Translations under genes and position numbers: made by a program
Shown: in pieces, positions 1 through 7,497 of the stretch
Position numbering within the stretch: position 1 is the stretch's first letter
Layout of the letters: each line of letters starts with the position of its first letter
NCBI RefSeq assembly: GCF_001595965.1
Contig: NZ_LOJI01000001.1
Span: forward strand, 402,178-466,177
Direction of reading: 5' to 3'
Source: Polynucleobacter yangtzensis
GTDB taxonomy: Bacteria; Pseudomonadota; Gammaproteobacteria; Burkholderiales; Burkholderiaceae
DNA: 64,000 bases
Notes under the pieces: generated by a model
What the model was told of the DNA's origin: nothing
Seen by the model: only the letters and a program-made list of their open reading frames with translations
Database searches by the model: none

Positions 1-524
1 AGTTGTTTAACTTCAATCTTTAAAACAGCAATATCAGTCTCGGAATCACTGCCGATTACTTTTGCTTTTACTTTTCGTCCGTCTGCTAAAGCAACATCAA
101 TTTCATCTGCATCACTGATCACATGATGATTGGTCAATATGTAGCCATCAGAACTGACCAGAACACCGGATCCTAGGCTTGAGCTGGGCTCTTTCTCTGG
201 TGGCTGATCTCCAAAGAAAAACTTGAATAAAGGATCGGCTAAATTCGGGCCCGCACCCTTACGGGGTTTAGGTTTTGAATTTGTTTTGCTAGTAAAAATA
301 TTCACCACTGCCGGCATTGAGCGCTTGACTGCATCATGATATGAGCCCGGACTTAGTTGGCCATCGTAATCACTTTCTTTAAATGAAGCGGTATTTGCTA
401 AAGAAGTAACTCTTGGCTCTGAAAGCCACTCTGGTTTTAGTGTGGCAACAATAAACAATGCTGCCAACATGACTGTGACAGCTTGGGAAAAAACGAGCCA
501 ATATTTTTGAAGAGAGGAATTCAT
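1..524 (-). CDS. DegS/HtrA-like periplasmic serine protease, 5' part only
   Basis: The first 174 codons are visible and the gene runs off the left edge of the window. An N-terminal hydrophobic segment (about residues 9-28) looks like an uncleaved membrane anchor, as in DegS. The trypsin-like domain follows, with the catalytic His in TNHHVI (His134) and the catalytic Asp in SETDIAVLKI (Asp164). The Ser motif and any PDZ domain lie outside the window. A low-complexity Lys/Pro/Gly linker (about residues 80-95) precedes the protease core. The family degrades or senses misfolded envelope proteins. The gene lies 87 bp downstream of mscL on the same strand. The short N-terminal segment with no long signal peptide argues for the anchored DegS/HhoB type rather than soluble DegP, but without the C-terminus this is not settled. 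Confidence 0.85.
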   Translation of the reverse strand, partial: MNSSLQKYWLVFSQAVTVMLAALFIVATLKPEWLSEPRVTSLANTASFKESDYDGQLSPGSYHDAVKRSMPAVVNIFTSKTNSKPKPRKGAGPNLADPLFKFFFGDQPPEKEPSSSLGSGVLVSSDGYILTNHHVISDADEIDVALADGRKVKAKVIGSDSETDIAVLKIEVKQ

Positions 525-611
525 GTTGAGGTATTTTGGATGTGTGCTGGATGGTTGAGAAAAACGATTTCCACCAATTCACATATCTTTTTATAAATTC
601 CGTTGAGCAAA

Positions 612-1034
612 TTATTTTTTTAGGCTGTCACGAATTTCACGCAGCAACACTACATCTTCCGGAACTGGAGGAGGTGGTAGCGCATCCATGATGCGAATCT
701 TGTTTACTACTTTCACCATCTGAAAAATGACAAAGGCCAAAAGAACGAAATTGATCGAAATGGTGATGAAATTGCCATAGGCAAAAATGGGTACCCCGGC
801 CTTTTTGAGGGCATCAAATGTCCTAGGAACACCCTCAGGAATTCGGCCAAGGACTATAAAAAGGTTCGTAAAGTCGATATGTCCCCCTAAAAGGCTTGAA
901 ATAACGGGCATAACGATGTCATTTACCAGGGAATCCACGATTTTCCCAAAAGCCCCGCCAATAATGACGCCAACCGCTAAATCGACCACGTTGCCCTTGA
1001 CGGCAAAGTCCCGAAATTCCTTTAAAACGCTCAT
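612..1034 (-). CDS. mscL: Large-conductance mechanosensitive channel MscL
   Basis: This 140-residue protein is close to the usual MscL length. It has the amphipathic N-terminus ([15 protein letters not shown]), a first membrane helix with the small-residue gate motif [16 protein letters not shown] (about 18-33), a periplasmic loop, a second helix (about 88-108) and a charged cytoplasmic helix ending in [11 protein letters not shown]. MscL forms a homopentameric emergency valve in the inner membrane that opens at near-lytic tension on hypo-osmotic shock. The start has a good Shine-Dalgarno (AAGGAAGG) just upstream. It diverges from petA across 137 bp. Confidence 0.97.
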   Translation of the reverse strand: MSVLKEFRDFAVKGNVVDLAVGVIIGGAFGKIVDSLVNDIVMPVISSLLGGHIDFTNLFIVLGRIPEGVPRTFDALKKAGVPIFAYGNFITISINFVLLAFVIFQMVKVVNKIRIMDALPPPPVPEDVVLLREIRDSLKK

Positions 1035-1060
1035 AAATGCCTTCCTTTTAACTAAGATCC

Positions 1061-1080
1061 AGATTAACCAGAGATTAACC
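1061..1080. repeat. Tandem 9-bp direct repeat between mscL and petA
   Basis: AGATTAACC occurs twice (1061-1069 and 1072-1080), with an 11-bp period, about one helical turn. It sits between the mscL start and the likely petA promoter. It could be an operator for either gene or chance; no known regulator motif was recognised. Confidence 0.4.
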
Positions 1081-1091
1081 CCATAACTTTC

Positions 1092-1119
1092 TTGCTTACC
1101 CCACTTTTTACTTTAAAAT
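1092..1119 (+). promoter_or_regulatory. Candidate sigma70 promoter of petABC
   Basis: A weak -35 (TTGCTT, 1092-1097) and a good -10 (TAAAAT, 1114-1119) are separated by 16 bp and lie about 50 bp before the petA start. This is the best promoter-like match in the mscL-petA gap. It is a visual match only. Confidence 0.4.
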
Positions 1120-1171
1120 CCTACCTTTAAGCAATTTCCACCCATAAATACCCTTTTTAGGAATTTTGTAA

Positions 1172-1774
1172 ATGAGTGACAAGCCCTGTATGGACAAGGA
1201 TCGCCGCAACTGGCTGATCGCCACATCGGCGGTTGGAGGCGTAGGTGCAGCCGCAGCCCTTTACCCTTTTGTAGACAGTTTTGAGCCTTCCGAGCGTGCT
1301 AAAGCCGCTGGCGCTGCTGTTGAAATCGACATCGCTGGCATGCAGCCGGACGAGATGAGAATGGTCGAATGGCGTGGTAAACCTGTTTGGGTGGTGCGTC
1401 GTACCCCTGAGCAAGTTGCAGAGTTGTCCAAGATTGATGGCGAATTAGCTGATCCAGATTCTTTGCGTGATCCAGCTCAATTCACACCCCCTTACGCTCA
1501 AAATCAGTGGCGCTCTATTAAGCCAGAGTACCTTGTGGTTGTTGGTATTTGCACGCACTTAGGTTGTTCTCCTACAGCTAAATTTGAATCCGGTGCTCAA
1601 CCTTCCTTGCCTAATAACTGGCCAGGTGGCTTCCTTTGCCCATGTCACGGCTCTACCTTTGACATGGCAGGCCGCGTATTTAAAAACAAACCAGCCCCAG
1701 ACAACATGGAAGTACCGCCACATATGTACCTGAGCGATACCAAGATTCTGGTTGGCGAAGATAAGAAGGCCTAA
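1172..1774 (+). CDS. petA: Ubiquinol-cytochrome c reductase, Rieske iron-sulfur subunit
   Basis: This is the 200-residue Rieske subunit of the cytochrome bc1 complex; it passes electrons from ubiquinol to cytochrome c1. A twin-arginine segment (DRRNWLIA, residues 9-16) followed by a hydrophobic helix fits Tat-dependent insertion with a retained anchor. The 2Fe-2S cluster is bound by CTHLGC (127-132) and CPCHGS (156-161), with the ligands Cys127, His129, Cys156 and His159 and the disulfide pair Cys132/Cys158. AGGA upstream supports the start. It is the first gene of petABC, with a 10-bp gap to petB. Confidence 0.97.
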   Translation: MSDKPCMDKDRRNWLIATSAVGGVGAAAALYPFVDSFEPSERAKAAGAAVEIDIAGMQPDEMRMVEWRGKPVWVVRRTPEQVAELSKIDGELADPDSLRDPAQFTPPYAQNQWRSIKPEYLVVVGICTHLGCSPTAKFESGAQPSLPNNWPGGFLCPCHGSTFDMAGRVFKNKPAPDNMEVPPHMYLSDTKILVGEDKKA

Positions 1775-1784
1775 GGAGAGATAA

Positions 1785-3185
1785 ATGGCATTTCACGAAA
1801 AAGAAGTTCCTGCAGACGCGTCAGCCGCAGTAAAGCTAATGGCATGGGTTGACTCACGTTTGCCTGTTACAGACGCATTCAAGCGTCACATGAGTGAGTA
1901 CTATGCTCCTAAGAACCTGAATTTTTTCTACATCTTTGGTGCACTTGCAATCGTTGTTTTAGCAATTCAAATCATTACCGGCATTTTCTTGGTGATGAAC
2001 TACAAACCAGATGCGGCTAAAGCATTTGAGTCTGTTGAATACATCATGCGCGAAGTGCCATGGGGTTGGTTGATTCGCTACATGCACTCAACTGGCGCCT
2101 CGATGTTCTTTGTCGTGGTTTACATGCACATGTTCCGTGGTTTGATCTACGGTTCTTATCGCAAGCCACGTGAATTGATCTGGATTTTCGGTTGCGCAAT
2201 TTTCTTGTGCTTGATGGGCGAGGCGTTCTTCGGTTACCTGCTCCCATGGGGTCAAATGTCCTATTGGGGCGCTCAAGTGATTGTGAACTTGTTCTCCGCA
2301 ATCCCACTCATTGGCCCAGATCTATCTTTATGGTTGCGTGGTGACTATGTTGTTGGTGATGCTACCCTCAACCGTTTCTTCGCATTCCACGTCATTGCTA
2401 TTCCATTGGTATTGATTGGCTTAGTTGCAGCACACATTCTTGCTTTGCATGAAGTTGGCTCAAACAATCCTGATGGCGTAGAAATTAAAGAGAACTTGGA
2501 TGCCAATGGTCACCCAGTTGACGGCATTCCATTCCACCCTTACTACAGCGTTCATGACGTAATGTACTTGGGTGGGTTCTTGATGGTATTTGCTTGCATC
2601 GTGTTCTTTGCACCAGAGATGGGTGGATACTTCTTGGAAGCGAATAACTTCATTCCAGCGAATCCATTTGTAACTCCGACACACATTGCACCGGTTTGGT
2701 ATTTCACGCCGTTCTACTCTATGTTGCGTGCAACCACTACTAACTTCTTATTGCCGTTGTGGATCTTCTTGGCCATCATTCTTGGAATGTTTGCCAGAAG
2801 TTCAAGCGACAAAAAAGTGAAGGGTGCATGCGCAGCAATTGCAGTGGTATTGGCTGCCGGCTTCTATTTCTTTGATGCTAAGTTTTGGGGTGTTGTGATC
2901 ATGGGTGGTTCTGTTGTGATCATGTTCTTCTTGCCTTGGCTTGATAAGTCACCAGTGAAATCTATTCGCTATCGCCCTCAGTTTCATAAATACATCTATG
3001 GTGTATTTATCGTTAGCTTTGTAATCTTGGGTTACTTGGGTATCGAGCCACCATCACCAGTATTTGAAAAGATTTCTCAGATTTGTACGATTTATTATCT
3101 GGGCTTTTTCTTGGCAATGCCTTTCTGGAGCAAGCTTGGTACCTTCAAGCCAGTTCCGACGCGCGTTACTTTTGAATCCCATTAA
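1785..3185 (+). CDS. petB: Ubiquinol-cytochrome c reductase, cytochrome b
   Basis: This 466-residue integral membrane subunit of the bc1 complex carries haems bL and bH and both quinone sites. The axial histidines are visible as His101/His115 in helix B and His202/His217 in helix D. The helix D pair has 14 residues between the histidines, not the 13 of mitochondrial and alphaproteobacterial cytochrome b. The Qo-site ef-loop motif reads PVWY (303-306) in place of the textbook PEWY. To my knowledge both traits occur in beta/gammaproteobacterial complexes. The gene starts after GGAGAG and is followed 31 bp later by petC. Confidence 0.97.
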   Translation: MAFHEKEVPADASAAVKLMAWVDSRLPVTDAFKRHMSEYYAPKNLNFFYIFGALAIVVLAIQIITGIFLVMNYKPDAAKAFESVEYIMREVPWGWLIRYMHSTGASMFFVVVYMHMFRGLIYGSYRKPRELIWIFGCAIFLCLMGEAFFGYLLPWGQMSYWGAQVIVNLFSAIPLIGPDLSLWLRGDYVVGDATLNRFFAFHVIAIPLVLIGLVAAHILALHEVGSNNPDGVEIKENLDANGHPVDGIPFHPYYSVHDVMYLGGFLMVFACIVFFAPEMGGYFLEANNFIPANPFVTPTHIAPVWYFTPFYSMLRATTTNFLLPLWIFLAIILGMFARSSSDKKVKGACAAIAVVLAAGFYFFDAKFWGVVIMGGSVVIMFFLPWLDKSPVKSIRYRPQFHKYIYGVFIVSFVILGYLGIEPPSPVFEKISQICTIYYLGFFLAMPFWSKLGTFKPVPTRVTFESH

Positions 3186-3216
3186 TTCAGACACCAAAGA
3201 GAAACTAGGAACTAGC

Positions 3217-3990
3217 ATGAAACGAATTCTGCAAACTTTGATGGGCGTCTGCCAAGCAACAGTATTGGTTGCCGCCCTCGGCTTTGGTGTTGCTGCCAAT
3301 GCAAGTGAAGGAGGCTTTCCTTTAGACAAAGCCCCTGATCGCGTAAGTAGCAATGCCTCATTACAAAACGGCGCAAAGATTTTTGTGAACTATTGCTTAA
3401 ATTGCCATTCAGCAACCAGCATGCGTTACAACCGCTTACGCGATATTGGTTTGACAGACCAGCAAATCAAAGACAATTTGATTTTGACGGATGCCAAGGT
3501 TGGTGATTTGATGACTATTGCCATGACACCTAAAGAAGGCAAGGCATGGTTTGGTAAGACTCCACCAGATTTATCTGTTGAAGCACGTGCGCGTGGCATT
3601 GACTGGCTTTATACCTACTTCCGTACTTTCTATAAAGATGATACGACTCAAACTGGATGGAATAACTTGGTATATCCAAACGTGGGTATGCCTCATGTTC
3701 TATGGCAGTTGCAAGGTGAGCGTGCTGCGAAGTTTGAGGAGCGTAAAGATCCTCATGACGAAAGCAGAGTGGAGAAAGTATTTGTAGGCTTTGAGCAATT
3801 AACACCGGGCACCATGAAGTCACAGGAGTACGACGACAATATGGCCGACTTGGTTGCGTTCATGTCATGGATGGCTGAGCCAGTTCAGTTAGAGCGCAAA
3901 CGCCTTGGCGTCATCGTGCTCTTGTTCCTCACTGTCTTTACTCTCCTAGCTTGGCGCTTGAATAAAGCTTATTGGAAAGATATTCATTAA
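3217..3990 (+). CDS. petC: Ubiquinol-cytochrome c reductase, cytochrome c1
   Basis: This 257-residue haem subunit passes electrons from the Rieske protein to soluble cytochrome c. Residues 1-30 form a Sec signal peptide. The haem motif CLNCH is at 60-64, a likely axial Met is in NVGMPH (Met158), and a C-terminal membrane anchor covers about 234-252. The start at 3217 was chosen because it gives a proper signal peptide and has AGGA upstream. The frame stays open back into petB, but that extension is only petB read in another frame. It is the last gene of petABC. Confidence 0.96.
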   Translation: MKRILQTLMGVCQATVLVAALGFGVAANASEGGFPLDKAPDRVSSNASLQNGAKIFVNYCLNCHSATSMRYNRLRDIGLTDQQIKDNLILTDAKVGDLMTIAMTPKEGKAWFGKTPPDLSVEARARGIDWLYTYFRTFYKDDTTQTGWNNLVYPNVGMPHVLWQLQGERAAKFEERKDPHDESRVEKVFVGFEQLTPGTMKSQEYDDNMADLVAFMSWMAEPVQLERKRLGVIVLLFLTVFTLLAWRLNKAYWKDIH

Positions 3991-3999
3991 TTGAATGTG

Positions 4000-4019
4000 A
4001 TAGACCCTTCGGGGTCTAT
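4000..4019 (+). terminator. UUCG-loop hairpin after petC
   Basis: A perfect 8-bp stem (ATAGACCC/GGGTCTAT) closes a TTCG tetraloop 10 bp after the petC stop. No U-tract follows, so it is not a textbook intrinsic terminator. It may stabilise the 3' end of the petABC mRNA or act together with Rho. Confidence 0.5.
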
Positions 4020-4085
4020 TGGCGACAATATTTAACGCTGTTGTGCGTTTGTTGTATTGAAGTAGAAATTTAAGGAAATAAATTT

Positions 4086-4697
4086 ATGATGGTGTTGTAC
4101 TCGGGTACTAACTGCCCATTCTCGCAACGCTGCCGTTTGGTGCTTTTTGAAAAAGGCATGGATTTTGAAATCCGCGATGTTGACTTGTTTAATAAGCCAG
4201 AAGACATCTCTGTAATGAACCCATATGGCCAAGTTCCTATCTTGGTTGAGCGCGACTTAATTTTGTATGAATCAAACATCATCAATGAATATATTGATGA
4301 GCGTTTCCCTCATCCGCAATTAATGCCGCCTGATCCAGTAGCACGTGCACGTGCGCGCCTCTTCCTCTTTAATTTTGAGAAAGAATTATTTGTGCACGTA
4401 GCAGCCTTGGAAAACGAAAAAGGTAAGGCTGCTGAGAAGGTTCATGAAAAAGCGCGTTTAGCGATTCGTGATCGTTTGACTCAGCTTGCACCTATTTTTG
4501 TAAAAAATAAGTACATGTTGGGCGATGAGTTCTCAATGCTAGACGTTGCAATTGCACCTTTGTTATGGCGTCTTGAGCACTATGGCATCGATCTTTCTCG
4601 TAATGCTGCTGCTCTCTTGAAATATGCTGAGCGTATTTTCAGCAGACCTGCATATATTGAAGCTTTGACTCCTTCTGAGAAGGTAATGCGCCGCTAA
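4086..4697 (+). CDS. sspA: Stringent starvation protein A homologue (GST fold)
   Basis: The 203-residue protein has an N-terminal thioredoxin-like domain (about 1-80, with CPFSQRC near residue 11 and the cis-Pro motif GQVPILV) and a C-terminal all-helical GST domain. SspA proteins bind RNA polymerase and modulate transcription in starvation and acid stress; they lack glutathione transferase activity. A good ribosome site (AAGGA) precedes the start; a second ATG directly follows the first. The position after petABC and before sspB is the usual betaproteobacterial order. Confidence 0.93.
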   Translation: MMVLYSGTNCPFSQRCRLVLFEKGMDFEIRDVDLFNKPEDISVMNPYGQVPILVERDLILYESNIINEYIDERFPHPQLMPPDPVARARARLFLFNFEKELFVHVAALENEKGKAAEKVHEKARLAIRDRLTQLAPIFVKNKYMLGDEFSMLDVAIAPLLWRLEHYGIDLSRNAAALLKYAERIFSRPAYIEALTPSEKVMRR

Positions 4698-4726
4698 GCA
4701 GTTTCAGCGGTTCATTAATAGTCAGT

Positions 4727-5134
4727 ATGTCTGACGTCCCAAGCAATAAACCCTATCTAATCCGTGCTCTACATCAGTGGTGCACGGATTTTGGTTTTAC
4801 ACCCTTCATTGCCGTATTTGTTGATGCTAGGGTGGAAGTGCCGATGGAGTTCGTGAAGAATGATGAGATTGTCCTTAACCTCTCCCTGGAGGCCTGTCAC
4901 CAGCTTCAGATGGAAAACGACTGGATTAGTTTCCAGGCGCGATTTGGTGGGGTTCCGCGGAAGATCCTGGTGCCAGTTACTCATGTATTAGCAATCTATG
5001 CCAGGGAGAATGGACAGGGGATGTCTTTCCCATTTGACCCAGCTCAGGCCAGAGATTTACACATCGCAGATGCTGATGATGGGGCCCCAGAAAAGCCTAA
5101 ATCTATAAGACCTTCCTTGAAGATTGTGAAATAG
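4727..5134 (+). CDS. sspB: ClpXP protease specificity-enhancing factor SspB
   Basis: This 135-residue adaptor binds ssrA-tagged proteins and delivers them to ClpXP. The N-terminal substrate-binding domain covers about 1-110. After a flexible acidic linker the protein ends in RPSLKIVK, which matches the ClpX-binding tail of E. coli SspB (RPALRVVK). It follows sspA by 29 bp and is probably co-transcribed with it. The tRNA-Thr gene begins 18 bp after its stop. Confidence 0.95.
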   Translation: MSDVPSNKPYLIRALHQWCTDFGFTPFIAVFVDARVEVPMEFVKNDEIVLNLSLEACHQLQMENDWISFQARFGGVPRKILVPVTHVLAIYARENGQGMSFPFDPAQARDLHIADADDGAPEKPKSIRPSLKIVK

Positions 5135-5152
5135 GCTAAAATATATCCCGTT

Positions 5153-5228
5153 GCCCCTTTAGCTCATCTGGTAGAGCAACTGATTTGTAATCAGTAGGTG
5201 GTCTGTTCGAGTCGGACAAGGGGCACCA
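5153..5228 (+). tRNA. tRNA-Thr (anticodon TGT)
   Basis: A complete cloverleaf is visible. The 7-bp acceptor stem pairs GCCCCTT with AAGGGGC. The anticodon arm is ACTGA-TTTGTAA-TCAGT, with anticodon TGT reading ACA and related Thr codons. The T-arm carries GTTCGAGTC. The 3' CCA is genome-encoded. An A+T-rich TAAAAT (5137-5142) just upstream could be its -10, or it may be read through from sspB. Confidence 0.97.
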
Positions 5229-5235
5229 AAATTTA

Positions 5236-5266
5236 AAAAGCCTCTAAAAAAATTAGAGGCTTTTTT
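5236..5266. terminator. Bidirectional intrinsic terminator
   Basis: The inverted repeat AAGCCTCTAA/TTAGAGGCTT is followed by a T-run on the plus strand and preceded by an A-run that serves the minus strand. It lies between tRNA-Thr and the convergent transporter gene, so it can end both units. Confidence 0.88.
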
Positions 5267-5277
5267 CATTCAAGCTT

Positions 5278-6603
5278 CTAGACACTCAAATCAATCTTTT
5301 TAGTTTCCGGTAAATACAGTAGCGCAAGGATTGCAGCGCTTCCCAAGAAGATGGTTGGATACCAAAGTCCCGCAATATCATTCCCCCATTTTTGATTTAA
5401 CCAAGTTACGATCAGAGGTAATAGACCACCTATCCAACCAGCTGCAAGATTGTGTGGAAGTGTTGCTGCACTATTGCGTGATCTTGCCGGAAATAGCTCT
5501 GCAAGCAGTGCGGTCTGTGGGCCCACTACCAAAGCCAGCGCAAGAGATAAACAAGTAAGCAATAAACCAATCGATAGAATATTTTCTTGATGGCTTAGCT
5601 CTAGATATTGCGAGCCAAAATACTGAAGCGCATGAAAGGTCGGCAAAATAATAAATGCGCCTAAAAGAAGGCCACTTACTACCACTGGTTTGCGACCCAC
5701 CTTATCTGATAGCCAGCCAGCAAAAACAGTTAAAGGCAAAAGGCAGAGAGTTGCGTAAAGACTAAGTTGATCAACTGTTGCTGGCGCCAATTTAACGGAT
5801 GTCTTTAAAAAGATTGCCGTGTAAACCTGAACACAAAAGAAAAGAACAGCACCACCGGAGGAGATACAAAAGAAGAGTAGAAACATTCTTTTGCGAGTAT
5901 GGGGATCGCGAAAATTAGTGACTAAAGGATTTGTAGCGTTCTGATTATTTTTAATCAGCTCCAAAAAGATGGGCGTTTCTTCAAGGGCAATCCGAGCTTT
6001 AAAAGCGATCATCAGCAAAACAATAGAAACCCAAAATGGCACTCGCCAACCCCAGGCCTGAAATTCTTCTGGAGTTAAGTAGTTTCTAAGTAAAGCAATT
6101 TGTAGTGTTGAAAATAAGATGCCTAGCGGTCCCATTAGCTGTAAAAAGCTTGTCTTAAATCCTCTACGTTCATTGCCTGCGTGTTCAGTGAGGTAGACGG
6201 CGCTCCCGCCAATCTCCCCGCCTGCAGATAGCCCTTGGAGTAGGCGCAGGCTGACCAGCAAGATGGGGGCCCAAATGCCTGCTTGAGCATAGGTAGGCAA
6301 AAAGCCTACGCTAACAGTTGCGACACCCATCAAAGCAATGGTGATCATAAATACGGGTTTTCGGCCAATACGATCGCCCATAGAGCCAAATAAAGCTGCT
6401 CCAATGGGTCTTACCACCATTCCCACTCCAAAGGTCGCTAAGCTCGCTAAAAGGGCTGTATTCGGGTCTGTGGACGGAAAGAATAGGGGGGCAAAAATAA
6501 CGGCCAGAGTGGCAAAAGTTAAAAAGTCGTACCACTCCAAAAAGGTCCCAAAGCAGGCTGCAATCGCTACTTTTCGATAAGAATGGGAATTCTGAATTTG
6601 CAT
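5278..6603 (-). CDS. MFS transporter, metabolite:H+ symporter (MHS) type
   Basis: This 441-residue protein has about 12 membrane helices. The N-terminal signature FGTFLEWYDF (18-27) and the loop 2-3 motif GDRIGRK (76-82) are typical of the MHS group (ProP, KgtP, ShiA and citrate carriers). A second MFS-type motif, SDKVGRKP, occurs in the C-terminal half. The family imports organic acids or osmolytes with protons across the inner membrane. The substrate cannot be read from the sequence. It stands alone, ending at the shared terminator and starting 186 bp from the divergent phasin gene. Confidence 0.87.
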   Translation of the reverse strand: MQIQNSHSYRKVAIAACFGTFLEWYDFLTFATLAVIFAPLFFPSTDPNTALLASLATFGVGMVVRPIGAALFGSMGDRIGRKPVFMITIALMGVATVSVGFLPTYAQAGIWAPILLVSLRLLQGLSAGGEIGGSAVYLTEHAGNERRGFKTSFLQLMGPLGILFSTLQIALLRNYLTPEEFQAWGWRVPFWVSIVLLMIAFKARIALEETPIFLELIKNNQNATNPLVTNFRDPHTRKRMFLLFFCISSGGAVLFFCVQVYTAIFLKTSVKLAPATVDQLSLYATLCLLPLTVFAGWLSDKVGRKPVVVSGLLLGAFIILPTFHALQYFGSQYLELSHQENILSIGLLLTCLSLALALVVGPQTALLAELFPARSRNSAATLPHNLAAGWIGGLLPLIVTWLNQKWGNDIAGLWYPTIFLGSAAILALLYLPETKKIDLSV

Positions 6604-6693
6604 TAAGTTATTGATTTAATTAGGTTTATATCTAAATAGCGATATATTTATTGCAAAGCAGCAAATACTTCTTGATTTGTCATTTTCATTCAG

Positions 6694-6719
6694 TTACAGT
6701 TTCATGGTGCAGTGCAATA
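6694..6719. promoter_or_regulatory. TGC-rich dyad upstream of the phasin gene
   Basis: The 186-bp gap between the transporter and phasin starts contains GGTGCAGTGCAATA (6707-6720) within an A+T-rich stretch. TGC-rich sites of this kind have been reported as targets of PhaR-type repressors ahead of phasin genes; that link is from general knowledge and is not proven here. No convincing -35/-10 pair could be fixed. Confidence 0.3.
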
Positions 6720-6789
6720 TTTAAGGCATCTTAAATCTCCTTAAATGCACTTAATTGACAGTTGTACCACTTAATTTCTGGAGAAATAC

Positions 6790-7374
6790 ATGAACCAAGA
6801 TCAAATCACCGCTAAATTGTCCCAAATTAACAGCAAAGGCCTTGAGGCTACATTTTCTCTGAGCGAAGCTGCTTTGGAAAATGCTCAAAAATTGGCTGAG
6901 TTGAACTACGCTGCTTCTAAAGACGCATTGGTAAATACACAAGACAGCATTCAGCAAGTATTGACTGCAAAAGATCCAAAGCAAGTTACTGAAATCTTTA
7001 CTGCCGATTCTTTGCAAGCTGCTGGCAATCAAGCTGTTGCTTACCAAAAGAAAGTAAGCAAAGTATTGCGTGATAGCAATAAAGAGTTCGTAAATGTTGT
7101 TGATGCAAGCATCGACCAATTGCAAGATGGCTTCCAAGATTGGATCAACACAGTTGCTGCTAATGCACCTGCAGGTTCTGATACTTTCTTATCTTCATTC
7201 AAAACTGTATACGGTAGTGCATTGCAAGGTTTTGAACAGTTCCGCGCTGCTAGCAAAGAGGCTTTTGCTACTGCAGAGAAAACTGCTGATCAAGCAATCG
7301 AAGCTGTACAAGGTCAAATTGCTCAAGTTAAAAAATCTGCTACTCCTGCATCACGTAGCCGCAAAGCTGCTTAA
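6790..7374 (+). CDS. Phasin family protein (PHA granule surface)
   Basis: This 194-residue, largely helical, Ala/Gln/Lys-rich protein has the phasin_2-type pattern: an N-terminal stretch (ITAKLSQINSKGLEATFSLSEAALENAQKLAELN) covering about residues 6-40, a central helical part, and a basic Ala/Lys/Ser C-terminus (ASRSRKAA). Phasins coat polyhydroxyalkanoate granules and limit their size. No PHA synthase, thiolase or reductase gene is in the window, so this is an orphan phasin. It has GGAG about 8 bp before the start and its own terminator, so it is monocistronic. Confidence 0.88.
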   Translation: MNQDQITAKLSQINSKGLEATFSLSEAALENAQKLAELNYAASKDALVNTQDSIQQVLTAKDPKQVTEIFTADSLQAAGNQAVAYQKKVSKVLRDSNKEFVNVVDASIDQLQDGFQDWINTVAANAPAGSDTFLSSFKTVYGSALQGFEQFRAASKEAFATAEKTADQAIEAVQGQIAQVKKSATPASRSRKAA

Positions 7375-7416
7375 TTTAGAGCTTATTCAGAACTAAATTT
7401 AGTAGTAAGTCTTAAG

Positions 7417-7452
7417 AAAAACCCCGCTTAGTGAAAACTAGGCGGGGTTTTT
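7417..7452 (+). terminator. Intrinsic terminator after the phasin gene
   Basis: AAAAACCCCGC pairs with GCGGGGTTTTT around an A-rich loop, followed by T residues. The A-run on the other side means it can also stop minus-strand transcription leaving rmuC. Confidence 0.9.
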
Positions 7453-7497
7453 GTTTATCTAAGTCTATTGAATATTCACTAAGACAGAGAGGTGGAA

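Noticed and set aside
3064..3216. Upstream in-frame extension of cytochrome c1
   Set aside because: It is petB read in another frame. The ATG at 3217 gives a signal peptide and has a ribosome site.
7094..7396. 100-codon open frame within the phasin gene
   Set aside because: Leu/Lys-rich shadow frame; the phasin frame has the family pattern and the ribosome site.
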